This document shows, piece by piece, positions 8,433 through 15,714 of a stretch of DNA of 64,000 bases (position 1 is its first letter; every line of letters starts with the position of its first letter). Both the position numbers and the translations under genes were made by a program. Source of the DNA: an uncultured Saprospiraceae bacterium (GTDB lineage: Bacteria; Bacteroidota; Bacteroidia; Chitinophagales; Saprospiraceae); assembly GCA_937981555.1 (NCBI GenBank), contig CALJOK010000029.1:62001-126000 (forward strand), written 5' to 3'. A model generated the notes under the pieces. That model saw only the letters and a program-made list of their open reading frames with translations. It made no database searches and had not been told where the DNA came from.

Positions 8433-9122
8433 ATGAAAATTAGTATAATTATACCCACTTTAAATGAAGCTGAAAATATCAGCGAACTTATTTCATATTT
8501 ACTCAAGAATGGAAATGAGAATTTATCGGAATTGCTTGTCGTCGATGGCGGAAGCAATGACGGAACTTGTCGAATCGCAAGAGATGCAGGTGCTAAAGTT
8601 ATTATTTGTCCTTCCAAAGGCCGCTCTTGTCAAATGAATGAAGGCGTTAAAAATTCAACAGGTGAGATTTTATATTTTGTTCATGCCGATACGATACCTC
8701 CTGCAAGTTTTATGAACGATATTCAAGAAGCAATTGACGAAGGTTTTCCAATGGGTTGCTACCGGTTTAAATTTGATTCGAACAAAATGATCTTGAGGTT
8801 TAATGAATACATGACTCGATTCGATAAATTATATTGCCGAGGTGGAGATCAAACATTATTTGTTACCCGAGAGGTATTTGAAGATTTAAATGGATATCGG
8901 CATGACTATAAAATTATGGAAGAATATGATTTTATAGTTCGAGCAAGAAAAAAATATAATTTTAAAATCATCCCAAAAGAAGTCATCGTCTCTGCTCGAA
9001 AATATGAAAAACGAAGTTGGTTTCGAGTCATGCTAGCAAATAGTATTGCTTTTCAAATGTTTAAATATGGAGCTTCTCAAGATACTTTGGCTAAAACTTA
9101 TCAGCGAATTTTAGGAAACTAA
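8433..9122 (+). CDS. TIGR04283-type family 2 glycosyltransferase (arsenosugar-associated)
   Basis: 229 residues. The GT2 N-terminus (MKISIIIPTLNEAENI, then LLVVDGGSNDGTCRIARDAGAKV) carries the nucleotide-sugar site, with the acidic motif in YFVHADTIPP. CPSKGRSCQMNEG, GGDQTLFV and EEYDFIVRARK are typical of the TIGR04283 subgroup, often found beside radical-SAM/selenodomain and arsenosugar genes. None of those partners is adjacent, so its substrate is open. It precedes a GNAT gene by about 55 bases on the same strand, which suggests co-transcription. Confidence 0.82.
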   Translation: MKISIIIPTLNEAENISELISYLLKNGNENLSELLVVDGGSNDGTCRIARDAGAKVIICPSKGRSCQMNEGVKNSTGEILYFVHADTIPPASFMNDIQEAIDEGFPMGCYRFKFDSNKMILRFNEYMTRFDKLYCRGGDQTLFVTREVFEDLNGYRHDYKIMEEYDFIVRARKKYNFKIIPKEVIVSARKYEKRSWFRVMLANSIAFQMFKYGASQDTLAKTYQRILGN

Positions 9123-9178
9123 ATTTGAAATTATTTTGTTGGTTAAGTATTCCAATAATTTTAAAAGCTTCCATAAAA

Positions 9179-9718
9179 ATGATGATCAAAGTTACCAATG
9201 AAATCACCTTAACTCCTTATCTCAAAAAAGACAAACCAGATTTAGTTCGTCACATCAATCATCCTGATATATCAGAGAATACTCTAACGATTCCCTATCC
9301 TTACAAAAAAGAAGATGCTGATGAATTTTTCCAAATGATTCAAGAAAAAGAAAAGCAAACTGGTAAAATTTGGAATTGGGTTATTCGAGATAAGGATAAT
9401 AATTTAATAGGTTCGATTGGTTTATTGGGTAGAGAATTTTTGGGAAATCCTCATCGAGATGTTTTTGGCTATTGGATTGGTAAAGAATTTAGGGGAAAAG
9501 GATTGATGTCAAAAGTCGTCAAAAGTTTTTCTGATTATTGCTTAAATGAAAGAGGTTTAGTTCGATTGGAAGCAAATGTATTTTTTCATAATCAAGCTTC
9601 GATGAAAGTACTAGAAAAAGCAGGTTTTGAGCGAGAAGGATGTTTGAAGAAAGCTTATCTGAAAAAAGGAAAATATTTAGATAGTGTCCTTTTTGCAAAA
9701 ACGAAACGTATTGATTAA
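9179..9718 (+). CDS. RimJ/RimL-type GNAT N-acetyltransferase
   Basis: 180 residues from ATG 9179. A TTG frame extends 54 bases further left, but its residues do not look like the family, and ITLTPYLKKDKPDLVRHINHPDISENT is a normal RimJ-like opening. The acetyl-CoA binding motif is seen as YWIGKEFRGKGLMSKVV, followed by ANVFFHNQASMKVLEKAGFEREGCLKKAYLKKGKYLDSVLFAK, the typical C-terminal half. It probably acetylates an N-terminal amine or small molecule, but the substrate cannot be told. A TTGATTAA/TTAATCAA hairpin overlaps the stop. Confidence 0.85.
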   Translation: MMIKVTNEITLTPYLKKDKPDLVRHINHPDISENTLTIPYPYKKEDADEFFQMIQEKEKQTGKIWNWVIRDKDNNLIGSIGLLGREFLGNPHRDVFGYWIGKEFRGKGLMSKVVKSFSDYCLNERGLVRLEANVFFHNQASMKVLEKAGFEREGCLKKAYLKKGKYLDSVLFAKTKRID

Positions 9719-9940
9719 GTAATTGGTTAATCAATTATTCAAGTGGTGGAGAGATATTATTGAAGAACTAGATTTACTGGTCTAATTTTTTTGACTATTT
9801 TTTTCAAAATAAATACTGTTTTACTGAAACAATATCCATTCATTTTACGCTTAATAGTAGTACTTTAAAACATTCCTATCAGACTTCGAAGAATACCACA
9901 AAGAGACATTTTCCAGAACTCAATTTTTCAAATTTTATAA

Positions 9941-9960
9941 CTCAGCATAATTATGCTAAG
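9941..9960. promoter_or_regulatory. Palindrome covering a start codon
   Basis: AGCATAATTATGCT (9944-9957) is a perfect 14-base palindrome that contains the ATG (9953) of the GH3-hydrolase gene. Two more outer pairs extend it, with one mismatch. It could be an operator or an mRNA hairpin hiding the start, but chance is possible in AT-rich DNA. Confidence 0.35.
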
Positions 9961-12823
9961 GGCATTAATGATACTATTTACACTCACTTTCCTATCTTCC
10001 TGTTTTCATCAGGAGGAGGAGATCGTAGTGCAAAATACCCCTTTCCTAAACGTTGATCATACCAAAGCCGATTCTATTTTAAGGCAAATGACGCTAGAAG
10101 AAAAAATTGGACAGCTCATTATTTTAAAATCAAATCTTAAAAATGAAAATACAAAAGAGTCTGTTTATCAATGGGTTAACCAAGGAATTTTAGGAGGTGT
10201 AATTTTAGAGAAATTGGCATTGGTGGAGTATGTTGATGTTTTGGATTCACTTAATTCATCTAGTCCAATCCCTTTGTTGAATGGAACAGAAGAAGTCGTC
10301 TTGTTGAATAATCAATTTTCTGATGCCGTTCAATTCCCTTTAGCTCCAAGTATTGGCGCGGTACAAAATGATACCATCCAAAAAGAATTAGAAGAATTAT
10401 ATCTCAGACAATGCAAAAGTGTAGGCATTAATTTTTGCATTTCACCATCTGCCAATCGTATTTTTTTAGATAAAAAAAGATACCCTTCTCATGCATTTGA
10501 AAATGATCAAACGATACAATTAGCTCGTGCTAATCGAGTTTTGAAAAATCTGCAAAGTGAAAATATTATTTCATTGGGAAATACCTTTTCTGAATTTTAT
10601 CAAATAGAAAATGATACAACTGGAATTTTGGACACGTTACTTTTTCGTCAAAATGAAATTGTAAAGGCTGGTGTTTCAGGTTTTAAAATTGATGAGCAGA
10701 TTTTTGAAATAGATAGTTTGTATCAATTAGAGTCTTTCTTTTTGAAAAAATATTTAAAAGAAAAAATGGAATTTGACGGATTGATCGTTGCTGAAATTTC
10801 GGAACAAGCAACTGTTGATAAACTGATTCATTCTGGAACAGATATTTTTATTGTTAGAGATTCTGCGAAAAAAGTGTTTGATTATTTATTGGAATTTGTC
10901 CAAACAGGATTGATGGCTGAAAAAGTAATTAACGATAAAGTTCGAAAAGTTTTATTGGCAAAAACCTATGCAGGTTTAGATGAAAAACCAACCGATATCA
11001 AAATAGAGGATGCGTTAGCCGTTTTAAAAAATGAATATTTTGATTTTCAAACTCGGAAACTTTTTGAGCAATCAATTACTTTGGCTCAAAATTATAACAA
11101 TGTACTTCCGTACACTAAAACCTATAAGCGAGATTTTAGAATTATCAATGTTGGCAAGGAAAAATTAAATGTTTTTAAAGATTATTTTTCCAAATATGCA
11201 AACTACCAAAACTATAATCATCCTCCTGATGAACAAGGGAAAATCAAATCACTTAAAAAGGTTTTTCATAAACACTCCACGGCAATTATCGTTTTGGACA
11301 ATATTGATTTAGATACTTTTCAACAAAAGGATTTTGTAAAATCTGTCAATGAATTATCTCGATCTGCTAAGTTGACCGTAGTCAATTTTGGCAATCCACT
11401 CAATCTGCAATATCTCGATACCACGCTTTCGATTGTTCAAGTTTTTGAAAAAAATAAAATTACCGAGTCATTGGTTCCTCAATTATTATTTGGAGGAATG
11501 TCAGCCAAAGGGAAATTGCAAATAGCTTTGACAGATAGTTTGACTTATGGGAAATCTATTCAAACGCCCATCACTCGATTAAAATATACGGTGCCAGAAG
11601 AGGTCGGAATTGCTCCAGAAAAGTTAGTGGGAATCAATGCAATTATCCAATCAGCGATTTCAAAAAAAGCAACTCCTGGCGCACAAATTATGGTCATCAA
11701 AAATGGAAAAGTAATTTTCGATCAAGCATTTGGACATCAAACTTACCAGAAGAAAAATAAGATTCGAAAATCAGATTTATATGATCTAGCTTCTATTACA
11801 AAAATATCTGCTACCTCTTTGGCCTCGATGAAATTGTTCGAGGAAAAGAAATTTAAATTAGCAGATCGCTTAAAGACTCATTTGGAGTTGGATAAAAATG
11901 CGACAATTGGACGAATTAGAATCAAACAATTGTTGACTCACTCTTCTGGACTGCAAGCAAATATGCCAATTGCAAAATATTACAATAACAAAGATTCTAT
12001 TGTGGACGATTGTAATCAGTTTTATTGTAAAAATCCAAGTGATGAATATTCAATTCAGATAGCAAATGATATGTTTTTTAATCAGAAATGGATTGATTCT
12101 ATTTGGTATAAAATCGATCATCTGAAAGTAAAGAGAAGAGGACGATATAAATATAGCGACGTAAATTTTAATTTGATGCAGCGAGTGTTGGAACAAAAAA
12201 CGAACCAACCGATGAACGAATATTTAGAAAATAATTTTTATAAATCACTTAATTTAAGGCGAACTGCTTATCGGCCTTTAGAAAAATTTAAATCAAAATA
12301 TATTGTCCCTACGGAAAAAGATGACCGTTGGCGAGGACAACTTTTGCGAGGATTTGTACATGATGAGTCTGCTAGTTTACTTGGAGGTGTAGCTGGAAAT
12401 GCGGGACTTTTTTCGAATGCAAATGATTTGGGGATTATGTTTCAAATGATGCTTAATGGAGGTACTTACGGCGAACATAAATATCTTACTCCAAAAACGA
12501 TCAAGCAATTTACATCAGCGAATTATGGGAATCATCGAGGGTTAGGATTTGCGGTAAAGGGGAGAAGAGGCGCCAATTCCTTGTCATCTTCTGCTTCGAA
12601 AAAAACGTATGGACATACTGGTTTCTCAGGAACTTGCGTATGGGTTGATCCGGAAAATGATTTGATTTTTGTTTTTCTTTCCAATCGAATTCATCCTAAA
12701 AAATCAAATACCAAGTTATATCGGAACCAAGTTCGACGACGAATTCACGACGTGATTTATAAGTCGTTGGATACTTACAAAAAACGTAAGAAAGGAGAGG
12801 AGAGACTTTTGGTGAATTTGTAA
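9953..12823 (+). CDS. GH3-like / serine hydrolase (beta-lactamase fold) fusion lipoprotein
   Basis: 956 residues. Signal peptide with lipobox LSSC, lipidated Cys17. Residues about 35-330 form a glycoside hydrolase family 3 N-domain (MTLEEKIGQLI opening), and about 360-540 a GH3 C-domain. Residues about 550-940 form a class C beta-lactamase/esterase-type domain with SITK (nucleophile Ser614, Lys617), a YSDVNF segment in the Tyr motif position and H888-T-G in place of KTG. The GH3 half lacks the family's KHFPGHGDT loop (positions about 207-216 read SLGNTFSEFY), and Glu281 replaces the nucleophilic Asp of the GLI-T-D motif. Only the hydrolase half is therefore expected to be active, likely on cell-wall peptides or esters at the envelope. 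Confidence 0.85.
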   Translation: MLRALMILFTLTFLSSCFHQEEEIVVQNTPFLNVDHTKADSILRQMTLEEKIGQLIILKSNLKNENTKESVYQWVNQGILGGVILEKLALVEYVDVLDSLNSSSPIPLLNGTEEVVLLNNQFSDAVQFPLAPSIGAVQNDTIQKELEELYLRQCKSVGINFCISPSANRIFLDKKRYPSHAFENDQTIQLARANRVLKNLQSENIISLGNTFSEFYQIENDTTGILDTLLFRQNEIVKAGVSGFKIDEQIFEIDSLYQLESFFLKKYLKEKMEFDGLIVAEISEQATVDKLIHSGTDIFIVRDSAKKVFDYLLEFVQTGLMAEKVINDKVRKVLLAKTYAGLDEKPTDIKIEDALAVLKNEYFDFQTRKLFEQSITLAQNYNNVLPYTKTYKRDFRIINVGKEKLNVFKDYFSKYANYQNYNHPPDEQGKIKSLKKVFHKHSTAIIVLDNIDLDTFQQKDFVKSVNELSRSAKLTVVNFGNPLNLQYLDTTLSIVQVFEKNKITESLVPQLLFGGMSAKGKLQIALTDSLTYGKSIQTPITRLKYTVPEEVGIAPEKLVGINAIIQSAISKKATPGAQIMVIKNGKVIFDQAFGHQTYQKKNKIRKSDLYDLASITKISATSLASMKLFEEKKFKLADRLKTHLELDKNATIGRIRIKQLLTHSSGLQANMPIAKYYNNKDSIVDDCNQFYCKNPSDEYSIQIANDMFFNQKWIDSIWYKIDHLKVKRRGRYKYSDVNFNLMQRVLEQKTNQPMNEYLENNFYKSLNLRRTAYRPLEKFKSKYIVPTEKDDRWRGQLLRGFVHDESASLLGGVAGNAGLFSNANDLGIMFQMMLNGGTYGEHKYLTPKTIKQFTSANYGNHRGLGFAVKGRRGANSLSSSASKKTYGHTGFSGTCVWVDPENDLIFVFLSNRIHPKKSNTKLYRNQVRRRIHDVIYKSLDTYKKRKKGEERLLVNL

Positions 12824-12835
12824 GGAAGAGAATTT

Positions 12836-13351
12836 TTACTCAAATGGCTCTATCAAAGTTATATTAAAATCATCTGCCGACGGCCCGTAAACTGCAGGGA
12901 CTGCCACATCTAACATTCTTAAATAAACGCCTAATTGCGCTCGATGATGCACCAAATGATTCGTGCAAAATTTCCGCATCACTTCTTTTTTATTTAAAGT
13001 AAAAAGAATTTCCTCGCCATGTTTCATGGACCAGTTTTTTTCAAATTCCTTTTCGTTGACATCTTTTAAGGCTTGAATTGATTCTGTTAACAACTGATCG
13101 AAATAAGCCAACAGTTCTTCTGAAGAGTTAATTTCTTTAGGCTCAAAATCAATAAAATCAAGTTCATCATCTTGCAAGCAAGACTTCCTCCAAGCGATTA
13201 TTTCTGCGACATGAATAGCTAACCGACCTAGCGTTTCAGATTTTTCATGTGGTTTGAAATCTCGTTTTTCGAAAGGAACATTTTCTAAAAACCTTCGAGT
13301 TACAGCTGCCTCTTGTTTGAGTTCACTTAAAAAGTCTTTGGCTAAATTCAT
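12836..13351 (-). CDS. DinB-family protein
   Basis: 171 residues, four-helix DinB/YfiT-like fold. The expected metal-binding histidines are present: His47 in LAIHVAEIIAW, and His132 and His136 in NHLVHHRAQLGVYLR. Members act as thiol-dependent transferases or have unknown roles, so no specific reaction is assigned. The stop codon lies 13 bases from that of the convergent GH3-hydrolase gene, leaving almost no terminator space between the two. Confidence 0.88.
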   Translation of the reverse strand: MNLAKDFLSELKQEAAVTRRFLENVPFEKRDFKPHEKSETLGRLAIHVAEIIAWRKSCLQDDELDFIDFEPKEINSSEELLAYFDQLLTESIQALKDVNEKEFEKNWSMKHGEEILFTLNKKEVMRKFCTNHLVHHRAQLGVYLRMLDVAVPAVYGPSADDFNITLIEPFE

Positions 13352-13377
13352 GTTGAAAATTTTATTATTTAGATAAC

Positions 13378-13462
13378 ACCTTACACGTAGCGGTCTGCTT
13401 TAGCTGATCTAATTAATTAAAAAACAAATAGATCAGCTAAAGCAGACTGCTACGTAGAAGGT
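13378..13462. repeat. Intergenic inverted repeat overlapping a gene end
   Basis: Arms of about 33-35 bases (ACCTTACACGTAGCGGTCTG on the left, mirrored by CAGACTGCTACGTAGAAGGT on the right, with TTTAGCTGATCT/AGATCAGCTAAA inside). They flank a short A/T-rich loop. The right arm contains the TAG stop (13450-13452) and last codons of the GNAT gene on the minus strand. Confidence 0.85.
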
Positions 13463-14013
13463 CTTAGTTTCATTAAAACCAAAACCCATTCTTCCCCATC
13501 TTCAATTTGATAAGTTTTGATTACTTCAAAACCTACCTTTTCATGCGCTCGCAAAGACCGATAATTTCTCGAAGCAATTTCAGTTATGATATAATCAAAA
13601 TCAGGGCTCATCCTTCTTTTCATTTCTGCATAAAGTCCTGCAAAAACTCCTTGACCTCGATGTGATTTGGCAACACAAACTTGTCCCATCGTAAAATATT
13701 TAGTTTTTCCTAAATTCCTTCCTTCGTATTCTATAGAATCAATTTGATCAAACATTTCAATCAAAACTGGAATTTCATATTTCCATTCGGGAAGTTCCAC
13801 TAAAGTATATCCAATCACTTGGTCATCCTCTTTGGCAATAATATGAGCATAAGGCGAATTCATCCGAGTCAATAAATCCAAGTCATGTTCAACGGTAACA
13901 AAACCTTGAGACTTTAATTCATCAGAGGTGATACTTTTTTGCAGATTTTTTTGTTGCAATTCGAGGATACCTTTTAATTCTTCCTCGGTGGTAGATATTC
14001 CGTAAGTGACCAT
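13450..14013 (-). CDS. GNAT N-acetyltransferase
   Basis: 187 residues with a GNAT core. GYTLVELPEWKYEIPVL forms the middle strands. The acetyl-CoA site is QVCVAKSHRGQGVFAGLYAEMKRRM, and YIITEIASRNYRSLRAHEKVGFEVIKTYQ is the C-terminal half. The substrate is unknown. It lies upstream of the DinB gene on the same strand and downstream of the 14030-14566 gene, with a 16-base gap to the latter. Its last codons and stop lie inside an inverted repeat, so the C-terminus may have been altered by repeat insertion. Confidence 0.85.
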   Translation of the reverse strand: MVTYGISTTEEELKGILELQQKNLQKSITSDELKSQGFVTVEHDLDLLTRMNSPYAHIIAKEDDQVIGYTLVELPEWKYEIPVLIEMFDQIDSIEYEGRNLGKTKYFTMGQVCVAKSHRGQGVFAGLYAEMKRRMSPDFDYIITEIASRNYRSLRAHEKVGFEVIKTYQIEDGEEWVLVLMKLRPST

Positions 14014-14029
14014 TTTTACTTTATTAAAA

Positions 14030-14566
14030 TTAATTAGCCCAGCCGTACCAAAAACTATTTAGCCTTTGCTTTAGTTCAGCAGCATCGTTTTTATATTTTT
14101 CGGGCATGTCGGAAATCGCAATTTTTCCTAGTTTTTCAATTGCCTTCTCCCGATTTTTATTTCCCAAAATCATTAGAATTTGATTCCATTCAGCTGCTTC
14201 AAAATTGATATTTTCTATATGGTAGGCGGTGTTTTTTTTATTTTTTAAAACAAAGTCATAAGCTTCCATGGCTTTAGGGAAATCCTTTTCTTTGTAAAAA
14301 GATTCAGCAGACCAATATTGTTGTTCGAGATATTTGACATTTGTAATTGTATTGTTATCAATTACAGTTGGCGACTCAGTAGTTGAGTTGTTAATCTGTG
14401 TAGGCTGGAAATATTGATTAATAATTGCAGCGTTGCTATAACTTCCAGTACTCCACATGACTGAACCAAAGAAACCAATAATGATGATTAAACCAATAAC
14501 TGGGAGCCATTTTTGAAAAGTTGTTTGTCGAGGTCTTTTCGATTCTTTGTCTTTCCTAAAACTCAT
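14030..14566 (-). CDS. Membrane-anchored protein with TPR-like periplasmic domain
   Basis: 178 residues, no named family recognised. A basic cytoplasmic N-terminus (residues 1-19) is followed by one transmembrane helix (about 20-40, WLPVIGLIIIIGFFGSVMW), a polar Ser/Thr/Asn-rich linker, and a helical domain. In that domain YWSAESFYKEKDFPKAMEAYDFVLKNKK looks like a tetratricopeptide unit. This layout is common for Bacteroidota partners of signalling or anti-sigma proteins. Gaps of 16 and 29 bases to the genes on either side suggest one transcription unit with the GDPD lipoprotein. Confidence 0.65.
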   Translation of the reverse strand: MSFRKDKESKRPRQTTFQKWLPVIGLIIIIGFFGSVMWSTGSYSNAAIINQYFQPTQINNSTTESPTVIDNNTITNVKYLEQQYWSAESFYKEKDFPKAMEAYDFVLKNKKNTAYHIENINFEAAEWNQILMILGNKNREKAIEKLGKIAISDMPEKYKNDAAELKQRLNSFWYGWAN

Positions 14567-14595
14567 TTTTATTTTTTTTATACTGATAATGAACG

Positions 14596-15534
14596 CTATT
14601 GTTTTTCAGAAATAACAGCTTCAATACGATTTGGATAATCTGTAATAATTCCATCAACACCGATTTCTAGCATCTTTTTCATATCCTCTTTTTCATTGAC
14701 CGTCCATGGAATTACCTTGATGTTTTTTTCATGCATTTGCTTAATCACTTCTTTCGAAAGTAATTTGAAATACGGGCTATAAATATTTGGCTTAAAAGTT
14801 ATTTTTTTCAAATTATCTTCTGGCGCGTCTTTATTGTCAATTAAATAAGCGACAACCATCGAAGGACTTTGCTTATTTATTTCTTCCAAAATATCAATGT
14901 CAAACGATTGTAAGTTGCAACGGTTTTCAATTCCAGTTGCTTGACAAGCTTCCAAAACTAACTGAACATATTCGTCAGGATGTGGCGTCAATTTTCCATA
15001 ATATGCCTCTTCACTTTTTATTTCGATGTCAAAATTTGGTTTTGCTCGACCAGTTTTTTCACAATATTCATCAACTGCTTTGACCATATCATTTAGCGAT
15101 GGTTTGGAAACTTTCATCGGTTGCTGATCTGGAAAACGTTTGTTTCCTCGGCTACCAACATCATACTTTTTGATTTCTTCATAAGTCATTTCGTAAAGTA
15201 AAATACTTTTTTCCTCCTCTTCCAAAATTGGTTTTCCATCGGGATGAGAACTGATTTTATGATTGAACCAAGGCTCATGAGTAACGATAACTTTTTTGTC
15301 TTTGGAAATGGCAACATCGAGTTCCAAGGTAGTCACGGGATATTCCAAGGCTTTGATAAAAGCAGGAATGGTGTTTTCAGGAAGTAAGCCTCTTGCACCT
15401 CGATGACCTTGCCAGTCGATAGATTTTTCTTTAGATGAATTTGACATTTGTTGAGTATTTGACATGATATTTTTGTTGTTTTTTGGACTACAAGAAATAC
15501 AAAAAACTAGAAGAGTAAAGATAAAAATTCGCAT
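14596..15534 (-). CDS. Glycerophosphodiester phosphodiesterase lipoprotein
   Basis: 312 residues. Lipobox CISC with lipidated Cys15 places it in the envelope. The GDPD signature is complete: GHRGARGLLPENTIPAFIKAL (first catalytic His and substrate Arg/Glu), ELDVAISKDKKVIVTHEPW (metal-binding Glu and Asp, second His), a central FDIEIKSEE segment, and the C-terminal IPWTVNEKEDMKKMLEIGVDGIITDYP. It hydrolyses glycerophosphodiesters released from phospholipids to glycerol 3-phosphate and an alcohol. It is divergent from the yfhO gene, with about 180 bases between. Confidence 0.92.
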   Translation of the reverse strand: MRIFIFTLLVFCISCSPKNNKNIMSNTQQMSNSSKEKSIDWQGHRGARGLLPENTIPAFIKALEYPVTTLELDVAISKDKKVIVTHEPWFNHKISSHPDGKPILEEEEKSILLYEMTYEEIKKYDVGSRGNKRFPDQQPMKVSKPSLNDMVKAVDEYCEKTGRAKPNFDIEIKSEEAYYGKLTPHPDEYVQLVLEACQATGIENRCNLQSFDIDILEEINKQSPSMVVAYLIDNKDAPEDNLKKITFKPNIYSPYFKLLSKEVIKQMHEKNIKVIPWTVNEKEDMKKMLEIGVDGIITDYPNRIEAVISEKQ

Positions 15535-15714
15535 GATTATTTTTTTACAAATATCTAAAATTTCATGTTAATTGAGGATGAAGTTTTTTTTGGAAAATGA
15601 TGTGGAAAACCCATTGCCTTTTGATTTAAAAATAAATAATAAAAAAGTTAAATTTGTGCGTTTTTGTAATGACTTTGAAAAATTAAAACTCTACTTAACG
15701 AGTAAAATAATAAT

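Noticed and set aside
15653-15677. TTTG and TGACTTTG before the yfhO-type gene as a promoter
   Set aside because: The spacing is only 13 bases and the -7 box lacks TA, so it does not fit the Bacteroidota pattern.
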